A stretch of 64,000 nucleotides of DNA from Pseudo-nitzschia pungens. Its lineage: Eukaryota > Bacillariophyta > Bacillariophyceae > Bacillariales > Bacillariaceae. Shown one piece after another: positions 43,225-54,886 of the stretch (positions within the stretch are counted from its first letter, which is position 1; each line of letters begins with the position of its first letter). A model generated the notes under the pieces. It saw nothing but the letters and a program-made list of their open reading frames with translations, did no database searches and was not told where the DNA came from. The translations under genes were made by a program, and so were the position numbers. The stretch spans positions 2,038,501-2,102,500 of the forward strand of contig CM074760.1 of the NCBI GenBank assembly GCA_037355855.1. Reading direction: 5' to 3'.

Positions 43225-46200
43225 TTAATCGCTATCGCTGTCGTCAAGGATCAATCGCCGTTTGGTGGTTTTGTTGTTGCTAGTCTTGTCGTTTCCCTTC
43301 GCCTTTCTGGATGGTTTCACAACAGGAGTAGTCATCCCCGTCATCCGGATCTTCGGATCGTGCCTCTTGCTGCGGTGGCGAGCCACACTCCCTTGCCGCG
43401 ATCCCCATTTCATCGTCTTCTACCGCCGGTTTTTCCTCGTCGCCGCTGAATGCACCTTCCGCGTCGCTGACGTCCTCGTCGGCCCTGGAAGTTTCGGTCT
43501 CCCCCGCTGCCGGCTTCTCGTCGTCGCTGCTGAATGCGCCTTTGCACGTCGCTGGCATCGTCGTCGGCCCTGGAAGTTTCAGCGCCCCCCGCCGCCGGCT
43601 TCTCGTCGTCGCTGCTGAATGCGCCCTGCACGTCGCTGGCATCGCCGTCGTCGTCGCCACCGGCGGCGTTGGCGTCCGCGGCATCCGGGGTGACCGGAAA
43701 CTCGTGTCCCCGGAGGTCGCTCTCGCGATCGCCGTCCTTTTCCGCGTTCGCGTCCGCGTCGCCGAGGAAACCGCCCTCGGCAGCGCACGAGGAACAAATC
43801 CAGTCCCCCTCGGGAATGACCGATCTCCGCACGCAGGACGCGTGAAACAGTTTTCCGCACCCGGGGTGTCGATCCCCGCCGTCGCAAACCATGAGTTCTC
43901 CCCCGTCGTTGCAGAGGCAACAGGCATCGTCTTCGGCTTCGTCCGTCGTCGTCGTCGTCATCATCGTAGTCGTCGCCGTCGTTGACATCGTCTCCCACTA
44001 CGAAACCGTCCTCTTCGAACTCATCGAGGTGCTCGCTGCCGTCTTCGTCGTCGCTCCGGTCGTACCGAGCATAAGTTGCGGGGGTCGCGTTCGCGTTCGT
44101 CCTCGCGGGAATACGAGTCGAAGCGGCCGCGCGATTTTGGGCCCGCTGCTCGTCGCGCAGCTGCGGCGGCGGAGGCCGCACCGGGCGGCAAGAGCGTGCT
44201 TCCACCGGCGCGATTCTGCAGCTGGGCCAGGTCGATTTCCAGCTGGGTCCCCGTTTCCGAGTGCTCAAAGACGAGCGCCCGTATGCTGGTGGTGCTGGTG
44301 CTGGTGCTGATGCTGCCTTTGCGATCGCTATCGCTGTCGCTGTCGCTGCCGCCACCGTTGCCCCCGGTTCGGTCGTCCCTCCAAACGTACCCGAACCGTC
44401 CGTGGCGAGCGTCCGCCGCGATCCGGGCCAGCGGGGAGAGGTTCCCCCGCTCGTCTCTCGCTTGCACGCCGAGGGTCGCCGAGTGGGAGGATCCGAACCG
44501 ACCGTTGCCGTTCGGTCCGCCGCACACCAACCATTCGTCTTCGGGAGATTCGACGAGGGTCGGAAACCCCGAGTCGACCGCCTCGTCCTCCTCCATGGTC
44601 AGGAGGCAGATCTCGACGCAAAACGAGCCGTTCCTGTTCCTGTTGCTGCTACTGGCGTCGTCGTTGTCGTTGTCGTTGTCGTCGCCACCGCCACCGCCAC
44701 CCGGAATTCGCGCATTCCTCGTCGGTTTCCGGTAGATGGCGAGTGCCAGTTGCATCCGCTGGTCCTCGGCGTCCAAGACAATGTTTCGTCGGACCTGAAC
44801 GGTGCTGTTGCCTCTGCCGCTGCCAATGCCATTGGCGATTGCGTTTGCGCTTGCGCTTGCGTTGGCACGGACCGCCACATAGTGCCAGGTTTCCTCCTCG
44901 AGTTTGCTGAGCACCTCGTACCCGGCCGAGTGCGCGCCTCCCCGTTCCCCCTTTCGGGACCGCTGCCGCTGTTGGATCCGCGCCACCAGCTCGGGACCAA
45001 ACAGGGCCATGACGCAGGCCTTGAGCGCGAGATTGGGCCGGCAGAGATGGGACGACGAAACCGACGACGAAAGACCGGCGCGACCGGCTTGCAAATGGCT
45101 CCGGCAGGTCGGGCATCGCTTCCGGGCATCGCGCTCGAGCCACCAGTCGATGCAGGGCTGGCAAAAGGTGTGCCCGCAGGGCAGGGCCACCGGGGGGTAG
45201 GTCACGTCGTGGCAAATCGCGCACACGAGGTGTTTCCGCAGCCTCTCCGGCAGGGAGGATCCCCCGCGGGCGTTCGCGTTCGCATTCGAATTCGCATTGA
45301 CATTCGAATTCGCATTCGCATTCGCGTTCGCATTCGCGTTCGCGTTCGCATCGTTCGTGGCGGGAGCATTCGATCCGGACGTTGGAATGCCCTCGGAGCC
45401 CGCGGCAGTATTGCCATTGGTGGTTATCTTCGCATCGGCATCGGCATCATCGTCATCGCCATCGTCATCTGCAGCAGCGGCGGAAGCGTTCATCAGTTCT
45501 CGAATCTGGCGGAGTTCGCGTTCCTCTTCGTCGTCGTGGTAGTAGTCATCCTCGTCCACCTCGAGGTCTCGCCCGAGAACCTGGCGTTTCAATTGGCTCA
45601 GGGAAACATCCACGTGCATCTCGTCATCATCGTCATCATCGTCGATCTCGCCACCACGGTCGCTGCCGAGAGCATTCCTCGTCCTCGCCTCCATTGCAAG
45701 ACGGCGTTTCTTCCTCGGAATGGTTGCGGTTTGGGTCCAATCCTTGTCTTCGTCCTTGTCCTTGTCCTTGTCCTTGTCGTTGTCGCTGGCAGGACGCCGC
45801 CGGGTCGCGTCTGGCTTTGCCGCAGCGGGCGATGCGGTCCCGAGGACAGAGCTTGTCTGCGTGTCCCCTTCGCATTCGTGTTCGTGTTCGCGTTCGTTCT
45901 CGTTCCCGTTCTTGCGTTCGGACCGATCGTCACCCTCCCCGCGGACGCCGCGATCCCTTCCCGCGAACGATTCGACAACGCCGTTCTCGTTCTCGGACGT
46001 GGGTGGCGACTCCGCGTCGGCGGATGTTCCGTCGTCGTTTCTTTTGACGTCGTTGCCGGTGACGGCGCCGCCGGTTTCGACGGTTTCCGCCTCCGGTTCC
46101 GGAGTCGCGCCGGTTTTGGGTTCTGTGTTTGTGTTTGTTTCTGTTTTGTGTTTGTTTCTGTTTTTGTTTCGCGGGGCGGTGACGCCACCGATTCGGCCGG

Positions 46201-46389
46201 GGACGCTTCGCCGGTCTCTTGGGATTCGCCGGTCTCGGGAGGATCGGCATCGTCGTCTTCGCCGCGGTCCCCGGCGGGCGGATCGCCGTTCGAGCCCGGT
46301 GGCGGCGCGGCGGGGGAATCGGTGTCCATCGGCGCGGGAGCGGGTTCCTCGTTCGGTTTCGGTTTTGGTTCCGCTTCCGGTTCCGACAT
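43225..46389 (-). CDS. RING + PHD finger protein, interrupted by several frame breaks
   Basis: One protein-like path reads through five frame segments. It begins at ATG 46389 (MSEPEAEPKPKPNEEPAPAP), moves near 46120 into the frame that holds the RING finger at about 45235-45100 (LVCAICHDVTYPPVALPCGH, then CQPCIDWW and RCPTC), then near 44150-44060 into an acidic stretch (SDDEDGSEHLDEFEEDGF), and near 43940 into a PHD finger (ACCLCNDGGELMVCDGGD, CGKLFHASCVRR, DWICSSCAAEGG). The tail has three repeats around GAFSSDDEKPAAGGAETS, split by one more shift, and may end in RRLILDDSDSD at 43225. RING suggests a ubiquitin E3 ligase and PHD suggests histone-tail reading. Most breaks are +1. Indels, not death, are likely. 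Confidence 0.65.
45268..45352 (-). repeat. Asn-Ala hexanucleotide repeat upstream of the RING finger
   Basis: Tandem GAATGC/GAACGC-type units encode an (Asn-Ala)n run of about 14 pairs just before the RING finger. The same gene also carries AAGGAC (Lys-Asp) and GAAAC-rich repeats further upstream. Confidence 0.85.
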
Positions 46390-47334
46390 GGTGCCTGCCG
46401 CAGAATGCCGAGAGTGCGAGTGCGGTATGGCTCCGTCTCGGGGAGCGAATGAGTGAGTGCCGGGGGAAAGCGATGGAAATTATGGCAGAATTATTGCGTT
46501 GCGCCCCGGTACATCGTGGGAGTTGTGCGCTTTGCAATGTACGTACAGCGGATAGCACTTGTACCGGTAAGTTACCGTGTCAACCGCAAAGCTGATTTTC
46601 GATGGATGATTTCGATGGATGAGGATAGATGATGACAAGGTTGTTGTTTGTCTTGCAACGTGCTTCGATTTTGAATTGATAGTTTTTGTTTAGATTGTTG
46701 CCACGGACCGTGGTCATTCCCACACCGATAGGGAAGGTTACGGTAGGTATGTCACGCACGGTTGGATATGGACTGTAAGACCTTACTGTACAGTGCCTTA
46801 CGAGTACGAGTAAGGTTACTGCATCGGTAACTTACGTACCGGTATGGATCGGGTTGATGGCTTTTTTTTGATGACAACAGAAAGTTGTCCGTAGCGGATG
46901 GAGATGGCGCGCGCGCGGGAAGCAAGAAGGAGCTTTCATTGTACCGCTTCATAAAGATACCTACGCTAATACCTACCGTTCCTGGTAAGACTTACTGAGC
47001 ATTCCGAGAGGCAGCGGAGTGAAACGGATGCCGCGAAACGAAACCGAAAACGAAAACGAAACGAAACGAGATCGTCCGGATGCGATTTGATTGATTGATT
47101 CATTCATTCATTCATTGATTTCGTCATTCATTCCTTCTTTCATTCGGTAGCGTCGTGCCGGAGTGAGTGAAGCAGTGAGTCCATCGGTACATCGGTAAAT
47201 CGGTCCATCGGTTCATTATTGTCGGTCGGTCCATCGGTCGGTACATCGGATACTTGCTCGTCGTCGAGGGAGGGGAGCGGTCCGGGGCGTTCTCCCCGCC
47301 GATCGCGACCTTTCAACGGACGATTGATTCCGCC
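46390..47334. other. Divergent spacer, RING-PHD to EEP gene
   Basis: No gene supported. It holds GTAAGGTTAC/GTAACTTAC motifs at about 46735-46840, an AACGAAACGAAACGA string (about 47045-47070) and an ATTCATTCATTCATT array (about 47097-47117). Confidence 0.4.
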
Positions 47335-49230
47335 ATGAGGCCGCTCCGGATCGCATCCCTCAACGCCTACCTGATTTGCGACGTCTTCAACAATCACCGA
47401 CGGACCCATCCCGAGAAGCGCGCCTCCCGGATCCGCTCGGCGTTTCTGGGTCCAGCGGCAGCGGCAGCGGCATCGGCATCGTCCAACGAAAGCGTCGCAA
47501 GAGAGACCATCCGGGCGAAACCCGGTGGAACGGAGTCCCGATTGGCACCGGATCTGTGCTTTTTTCAAGAAGGTCCGTGGCGGTCACTCGTTCCCTTCTC
47601 AACCGGATTGCAGTTTTGGGGGGTTTGGATTGCGGTTTTGGATTGCATTGCATCGGATGGGATGGAATGGGATGGGATGGGATGGGATTTTTGGATTGCA
47701 TTCATCTCACTTGCTCTGCCTTTTGTATTTTTGCAATATCCGCATCGTTCGCGGATGTCTCGGCTTCTTGGTTTGTCACCACTCTAACGTTGTCGTCATC
47801 GTCGTCGTCGTCGTCGTCGGCATTGTTGTCAAAAACCTAACGCGGGTACCATGCCATGCCATCCCATGCCATGCCGTGCCATCCCGCGAACGACCGCTCC
47901 GACGCTCCGCGTGCGTTCTCGATTGATTCGCGGATGGTTCCGGTCCCGCGCATTTCGAATCGCCGCTCGCGTTCGGCGTTTCGGTTTCCGCACGATCCCA
48001 GTGTGGGGCAGCGGGATCGGGGAACTCACCCGGGGCGTCGACCGCTCGATTCCTCCCGGGCGATCGTCGTCCCTCCTCGCGTCGGGGGTTTTGCGGCTCG
48101 CGAAACGCTGCGTTGACAATGGCAACGGCAATGGCAGCGATGGCGGCGATGGCGATGGCGACGCGCGGTGGGGTGCCGCCGTCGCCGTCGCCGCCGCCGC
48201 GCTCTCGCGTCTCGGCGAGCTGATCGACACCTTCCGGTTTCACCGGCAGCGGACGGGAGGCCTCTTCGACGCTTCCGGGCCCTCCCTTTCCTGCCTGTAC
48301 CGCCGGAAACACACCTTCCGGGTGAGTCGCTCCCGGTCCCTCAAGGGGGTCGAAGCCACCCTGTGGGACGTTCCCCAATGGAACGACGAGCCTCCCGAGC
48401 GCTCGGGCGGTGCCACCGGTGGCACCGCCGAATGCGCGTCCGCGTCCCCATCGCAACGGCGCCAACTGTTGGTCTTCAACACGCACCTGGATCCGTGGCA
48501 TCCTTCCAATCGGAGACAGCAAATCGCCGAGATTGCCGGATTCATGGAGGAGACGCTGCGGTCCATCGAAGACGACTCGCGCGGGGTCGGCGACCTTTCC
48601 TCGCGGTTCGAATTCCCGTTCCCCTTCGCGGACCGGGGCGGCGGTGATGATCCGCGGAAGCGGTCCGGCCGCGATTGGTCCCGAACCGCGGTCTTGGTCG
48701 TGGGGGACTTCAACATCAAGGCCGGCTCCGACGAATACAACGACGCGTTCTCGCGCGGTGGTGCACGGGACGACGGTCCCCGCAGCGGCTGGATCGATTG
48801 GTTCGCTTCCGACAGCGAGAGCGAGAGCGAGAGCGAAACCGACGATGGCGACGGCGACCACCGTCCCGAACGACACACGTACGCTCTTCGAAACTCGCTG
48901 GTCGAACATCCCGGGGATTGCGGACGCATCGATTACATCTTTGGGATTCCGAGGTTGGACGACGACGACGACGACGACGACGACCGGAACGATGGGGACG
49001 ACGACGACGACGACGACGATCGCACCACCACCAAAACCGGAGTCGATCGGGACCGGTCCGCGCGGCGTTCCGAGAGCGGTGGGGAGCCGCAGGGACCACC
49101 GAGATCTCGCGTCTTTCTCCCCCTGACGGTGGTCTCTCGACGGATCCGAACCGAGCCGATCGGGGAAGAGTCGTCGGATCACTACGCTCTGATCGTCGAA
49201 TTGATTCCTTCCGCGGACACGCGCACGTAG
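47335..49230 (+). CDS. Endonuclease/exonuclease/phosphatase (EEP) family protein, at least 2 exons
   Basis: Exon 1 from ATG 47335 encodes MRPLRIASLNAYLI and ends with LAPDLCFFQE at about 47572, the Asn and Glu motifs of the EEP fold. After an intron full of GGGAT and CATGC repeats, coding resumes somewhere before 48050 and runs to 49230. The rest of the active site is in order: LLVFNTHLDPWHP, VLVVGDFNIKAGSDEY, GDCGRIDYIFGIPRL and EESSDHYALIVEL. Pattern and spacing resemble neutral sphingomyelinase-like or other metal-dependent phosphodiesterases of the superfamily. Acidic Asp/Ser repeats are inserted in loops. The 3' splice site of the intron could not be fixed. Substrate (lipid, nucleic acid or inositol phosphate) is undetermined. 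Confidence 0.78.
47653..47692. repeat. GGGAT pentamer array in the EEP intron
   Basis: Units GGGAT and GGAAT in tandem (GGATGGGATGGAATGGGATG). A second array of CATGC/CATCC units (ATGCCATGCCATCCCATGCC) follows at about 47849-47885. Both lie within the inferred intron. Confidence 0.85.
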
Positions 49231-50104
49231 CGGACACGTAGCGCAGCGTGTGTGTGGGAAGGCGCGAATGAAGGGTCCCCACCATACCGATGCAAGACCA
49301 GCCAACGAAACCCCGGAGTTGGAATCGTTTTGGTTCCGCTTCGATGGTCGTCCGAGTCCCAAAAAAAATTCGAACATCGAAAGGGTTGTGGTATGTGTCG
49401 AACTAAAAGAGAAACTGCAGCGATTCACAAAGTTCGCGCTCTCGTTGGCTGGAGTGCTTAGGAAAATACGTTGGGTACAATTCACAAAGTCACTCCGCGG
49501 TCTGTGATGTTTTGTTTTCGCTCGACCGACAAATCGTTCTCGATGCTACGCGTTCACGTGCGGAGATGTCTGACTAGAAAGGACAAAGACTAGAGCAAGG
49601 AGAAGCAATTGATTGTCTTAACGTGTCGAACCGATCGACCCCGCGAGCGGCAACCAAATAATCATCCAACACCAAAAGAAAAAATCTGAAACTTCTGGGA
49701 AGGAGCTCGAAGCAGCGTCCGTTATCGACCGAACTGATCTGCTACCCACCACTTGATGCCAAAGTGTTATCTCTCGTGTTTCAACGATTTATACATTGCT
49801 TTTAAATTTGTAAAAATTATCATTATCAGATCATTCTATTCAACCTAAAACCCTACAAGGTTGTAGGGCGCCATTCGGACTTCAAAAAGTCACGGAACGA
49901 GTAGGCAGTTCAACATGCAGTGCCATTATTTCATCAAGAGAAACATCACATCCTGTTCTTCCGTTCCATCCATCCAATCAAGGTGAAATTCGAACGCGAA
50001 AACTGATCCCAACCCATCGCGTCGCACCGCATCAACCAGACAATAAAGAGAGACTCTCCTCGCATCCAACCCGTCGTCGTCGTCGTCGTAGTCGTTGCTG
50101 TCGT
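49231..50104. other. Convergent spacer
   Basis: About 870 bp with no supported gene; 3' regions of the EEP gene and of the SERF-like gene. A CGTCGTCGTCGTCG run lies at 50073-50090. Confidence 0.4.
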
Positions 50105-50383
50105 TTATTTGTTCCTGCCCTTTTTCAAACCGGCGTTCAGCAAATCGTCCAGGGTCTCGGTTTTCTTGGCAACTTTTTTCCGGGTGACCGGAGCCTTGGA
50201 AGGGGCGGCGTTCGCGGCATCCTCCTTTTTCGCTGCCTTGGCCGCTAGCTTCGCCTGCAGCTTGGCCGCGTCTTCCATGTTCCGCTGGGCGGGCGTTCCC
50301 TCGCGGTTGTTTTGCTTGTTCTTCGCCGCCTCCTTGGCCTGGCGTTTGGCTCTGTCCGTGTCACGTTGGTTTCCGCGAGACAT
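50105..50383 (-). CDS. SERF/4F5-family small basic protein
   Basis: Intronless 92-residue protein starting MSRGNQRDTDRAKRQAKEAA, the conserved N-terminus of the 4F5/SERF (small EDRK-rich factor) family. The remainder is Lys/Ala-rich and helical (LQAKLAAKAAKKEDAAN) with a basic, possibly disordered end (LKKGRNK). SERF proteins are small nucleic-acid- and amyloid-binding factors in animals. Here the family call rests mainly on the first 30 residues; the C-terminus is longer than in human SERF1/2. Confidence 0.85.
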   Translation of the reverse strand: MSRGNQRDTDRAKRQAKEAAKNKQNNREGTPAQRNMEDAAKLQAKLAAKAAKKEDAANAAPSKAPVTRKKVAKKTETLDDLLNAGLKKGRNK

Positions 50384-52479
50384 GGTTCCTGGCTGCTAGC
50401 TATTGAACAACAATGTCGGATCGATCGAAGAAGATACTTGGTACTTGTTCTTGTACTTGTACTTGTACTTGTAGTGCGATTGTGGTTCTTGTTTTCAAAG
50501 AAAGTCTTCGAAAACGGTCACCGAAACAACTATTACTTCACTCGTCTGTGACGCTGTTGCCGATTGCTACCGGTACGTACCGTACTACGAAGTACTATTC
50601 TGCAGTTCCAAACGCCATGCCGTCAACCGTCAACCGTCAACCGTCAGATGTCCTGGCTGCACTGTTTTGCTGGTTCTTTTGAACGGCTACCGTAAGGTTA
50701 CGAGGGAGAGGTGCGGCACCGTAAGTCCGGTCCCGTGCCTTATTTCTCTGATTGTAGCTTCTACATACCCGTTAGTAGTTACCGGTAGGAGTAACCTTAC
50801 TGTTCAGTAATTACCTTACGGTAGAAGAGGAGGTACACGTAGTAGGAATGGGTTGGGGACTGGTGCAGACAGCTGACCGTTGAATGTTGTTTTTTTATAA
50901 TTTTTTAGGTAAACTTACTTGTAGTTGTACCGTACGTAAGACTAACCAGCACTCGTACTTGTGCCGTAGTAATCTTAGTACGAAAACAGCAGCAACTCGA
51001 ACATCTGGTGGAGGCATTATTTTTTTAATTACGTACCTTTACTCGTAAGGTTAAGTTAAGGTTACTCGTAACTTCGTTATCATAACACTTCTTTCAACAT
51101 TGACTGCCTACGGTAGTATCCTCAATTCTAATACAGCATTATGCAGTTTGATCGGACACTTGCTTCAGTAAGGTTACTCCTCAGTGCAAAGCAAATGGCA
51201 AGCTTGATTCCTGAACTACATGATACCCAGAGACTCATCTTGATGTTGATTCTTCTACTGCTGGTGGTGGTTAGTACTACTACTACTACTACGAGTCAGC
51301 ATATTTACCAATGATTCGTGCTGTTCTTGCAATGGCGACATCTTTAGTAGTACTACTAGTAGTAGTTGTAGTAGTACATAGTAGCTACTAGATGCACCAC
51401 TAGTAATCCAACTACTAGACGGAGCTACTGGTGATTGCAGCAATACATGATTCCTTTTGGAGGCTAGCATGTCTCTGAAGTCATACTAGGTACTTGTACT
51501 ACTACTAGTAGTTTGACTTGCGAATGAACCACCAGGAAGTGAAGAAGAACTCATGAGGATCATGCCTAGTAACAACACGAGCTGAGATACTAGTACTAGC
51601 ACTAGTTGCCGCACCAATAATTCAGCATCACTCAACTGCGTGCTATTAGTAGTACTAGTACTACTAGCGTGGTGGTTTGGTGGTGAGACAAAAACTGTTG
51701 AAGGAAGACCCAACAACAATCGTTCTGTTTCTTTTTTTTCCTTCATGATTTTTAAATGACATTGGCTGTTTGGGAGACCTTTCAGCAACTGCAAGAAACA
51801 TACACGGCGACTTGGTCTGATTGTTGGACTTGTTTGTTGCTGATCCTCGTCCTTTCCGTGCAGAACCAGAATGCGGAGACGAGGACTACTACTACTAGTA
51901 CAAGTAGTAGATCCGGTGTCGCGATGGGCTTGCACTCACCCAGAACAATCCCAATGATGTCGTAAGGTCTGCTAGTACTAGTAGTACTAGTATTAGCTCA
52001 CTCAGTCCGTACTACTACTACTAGCAAAGGCTTGGTCAAATGACCAGCACCTCATCACTTCCTACTAGTACGAGTATTTGCTTTCTGGTGCATTCAATGC
52101 TGAAATCACCACAGCTTCCTTCGAAACAGAAAACTGTATTCTAGTTAGCAAATGTCGCTTATTTTACCCAAAATAATAATATGAATAGTATTGCTTCGTA
52201 CTAGTGATAACATCGTAGATGTGAACGCACAGATGCACGCATACACATACACATACACCACCGCACCGCACCGCACCGGACCAAACCACATCGCACCACA
52301 TAAAGCATCATCCCTCCGTCGCGAGTGTTGGTATTCGGTTTATCACCTCGGATCCCCATGGTAAACGAGCTACCGGTACATCGAAAGCGGAACGATCCCG
52401 ACACGACATCCATCGTCACTCGCGGTGGTTATTTGGCTCATGGCATTGTATTGCATTGTATTGTACCCCACTTGCTCAC
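50384..52479. other. Microsatellite-rich spacer
   Basis: About 2.1 kb with no supported gene. Features: TGTACTTGTACTTGTACTTG array (50447-50474); clustered GTAAGGTTAC/GGTAACTTAC-type motifs (50690-51070, 51165-51180); many ACTACTACT and AGTAGTAGT strings and ACTAGT palindromes between 51255 and 52210; and CGCACCGCACCGCACCG (52263-52280). A 149-codon minus frame at 51486-51935 crosses these repeats and has no domain. Confidence 0.5.
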
Positions 52480-53160
52480 TCACTCACTCACCCGACTCTG
52501 CGCCGAGAAAAAGGCTATCAAGGCGAGGCCCTCCGTGGTAGCGATCGCGAGCAACGCCAGCAGGAATCCCTTGGCGTGGCCGCCGTACTTGGCGGTGTAT
52601 CCCTTTTGGTGCAGGACCCGCCCGGCGCAAAAGACCACGACCAGGGCGAGCATCTGCTTCGGGAAGAGATAGCCGACGGGGCCGATCGAGGCGAAAAAAC
52701 CACCGGACCCCTCGACCATGTGGTGGACGGAGCGGTTGGAGCGGTTGTACGCCCCGAATCTCCCGTCTTCCTTGAAGACGACCGTGGTCTTGCGTTCGTC
52801 GTCCGTCTCGAAGAAGAAGGGATTGCTGCGGATGTTGCCCTTGAGGCCCCTCTTGTACATGGTCGGAAGCAAGTTGACGTACTGGATCGTGTGTCCCAGG
52901 ACCACGAGTGCGAGGTAGAGCCACTGGAGGTCCAGGGCCTTGACCTGCTGGATCTTGGATTCGTAAATGCCCTTGTTACCGTCGAGGTACAGGGCGAGAG
53001 AGGCCACTCCGGTGCCGACGACCAGGATCCCGGTGACGGCAAACGAGAGTTTTAGGTAGTTTGGGGGTTCGACTTCCTCGGTCGGCTCGGCAGTCGTCTC
53101 GGTGGGAGTCACGATTGGGGCGGTCTCGTCCGCTTTCTGATAGGAGGTTGTTTCGCTCAT
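52480..53160 (-). CDS. MAPEG-family membrane protein
   Basis: Intronless 226-residue protein from ATG 53160 (MSETTSYQKADETAPIV). After a Thr/Glu-rich N-terminus come four hydrophobic helices at about 40-60 (LSFAVTGILVVGTGVASLAL), 80-100, 160-180 and 195-220. The stretch SVHHMVEGSGGFFASIGPVG, then ALVVVFCAGRVLHQKGYTAK, resembles the MAPEG signature (E..P.FL, then R..H..GY) of membrane-bound glutathione transferases and eicosanoid enzymes. Position 1 of the usual ExxP motif is only partly kept. Function may be glutathione-dependent detoxification or lipid metabolism in the ER. Family call moderate. Confidence 0.7.
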   Translation of the reverse strand: MSETTSYQKADETAPIVTPTETTAEPTEEVEPPNYLKLSFAVTGILVVGTGVASLALYLDGNKGIYESKIQQVKALDLQWLYLALVVLGHTIQYVNLLPTMYKRGLKGNIRSNPFFFETDDERKTTVVFKEDGRFGAYNRSNRSVHHMVEGSGGFFASIGPVGYLFPKQMLALVVVFCAGRVLHQKGYTAKYGGHAKGFLLALLAIATTEGLALIAFFSAQSRVSE

Positions 53161-54886
53161 GTCGTTGTTTTTTTGTTCGTGGTACTGTATTGTCTTGGTG
53201 GAGAATAATGAATACAGTACTTCGTAAAAATAATGGAAATGCCGATGGCAATCACAAAGAGCGTGAAAATCTTCTCTACGGTAACTTACTACTACCTCCG
53301 GTCCGTAAATACTTGGCGATATAGCGAAAATCTTTGCACTTGGGATCAATTTTCAACCAATTCAAACCGTTCTTGTTGGGTCAAACTCTCCTAAACAAAC
53401 TCTCTACCGTATGCCTGGTTAGCTGGTGATATTGGTCTACCTTTCATTGGGACTCAAAGTCAGCTTTTACAGTCCTATAAATGTGATTTTACCGGTTGTC
53501 CTTTGGAAAGCTGATACAGTAAGCTTTCATTATTGTATAAGTAGTGTGGACCAGAAGAGTGTTCTTGTCTTTCGTTTTATCATCCAAAGATAGCCTATTT
53601 TTTGCTCAACTGATGCTAAAAACAGCGTGATAGCGCTAGTAATTTAATTTTGTGTGTGTTTTATCACTGTGATTTTGATGCGCACCTATTGTAATTTTCT
53701 GGTAAAAATTTGGTACAAATTCTACGTATTTCTACGCTGAATGATACAGTATTTAGGACCGGATACAGAAGAGTCATCGGTTTGGTTTTTCGGACCAGAG
53801 GTAGTACTTCGTAGTATTTTTCGTTTGTGTTCTTTTTTTTCCCCGTGACAGAGTTAACTTCACCGATGAATTATATCCAGCGGAACCGGGATTTTTTATT
53901 GTTTCGAGTTTGTATTTATTTTAAAGATTAAAATATTCACCTTCCTCGTACAGTCCTCGTAATTAAGGTTACTGTACTCATAGTGAGTGTGAAACCGACG
54001 CAGCATGCATCACCGTTGGCATTCGAGAACTAAAGTTCCTTTGCAATTCGAAGTAAGGTACGAGTACTTACTTGTAATTGTAATTCTCTTTCGTTCTCTG
54101 GATGGTGAGTGACACAGCATGATTCATTCGCGTCTCGCGTCTATCTCAGGTGAGTGAAAAAATAATTTGGTGTGAGAAGTTAGTGGAAACGTGGTATGTC
54201 ACCGATCGCGTGGGGCGTAGATAATTAGTACGGGGCATATATTAAATGGAACAGGTGAAATACAGTACCATATGAACGCAGGAATCCGACTTATGTGAGG
54301 TACGTGTTTTTACGTACCGGTATGATTAATAAGTTATTCATTCGTCCTTCTCACAGCTAAGATTTTACGTTTTGTACCGTACCGTAGGTAATTAAGGTTT
54401 ACAAGTAACCTTAGGATTGTAATTTTGCCGTACCGGTATCACGACTAAAACCCTTTTTATTTTTTATAATGAAGGGTTAAGGTTAGATCCAGTAACCTTA
54501 GTTTTGCATCCGCTCCATTCATTCATCTGACAATCTTTGTTCGGCCCCAACGTGAATCATCATCGAGACGAGTCCGGGAGTCTACGGGGCCCAATCAACA
54601 GTCCATTCTCAATCAATCCATTCACCAACAAACAACATCCATCGGAAGGAACGACGGAAAATAGAAACTTGGTTGGTCGTCGATGCCGTAGAAATCGTAT
54701 TTGACGATAGAGCATAATCGATACGCACCCATCCGCTGCAGCGAAACAGAGATTCGCACTCACTATCGCAAAATCGATCGGTTGATTCGAACCGAGAAAC
54801 GACACATCCGCAATCAAAACAATCGGTGATCGGTGATCGGCAGCCCCCAATAAGAACACAACAAGAACAACAACACTACTGCTACA
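53161..54886. other. Spacer upstream of the XRN-beta5 fusion gene
   Basis: About 1.7 kb, AT-rich, with no supported gene. TACCGTACCGTAGGTAATTAAGG and similar GTAACCTTA motifs cluster at 53945-54500. It must contain the promoter of the fusion gene. Confidence 0.4.

Noticed and set aside
44261..46456. 731-codon plus-strand frame opposite the RING-PHD gene
   Set aside because: Produced by repeated triplets on the other strand; the RING and PHD motifs are on the minus strand.
47776..49485. 569-codon minus-strand frame opposite the EEP gene
   Set aside because: All EEP catalytic motifs are on the plus strand; the minus frame is Val/Arg-rich shadow.
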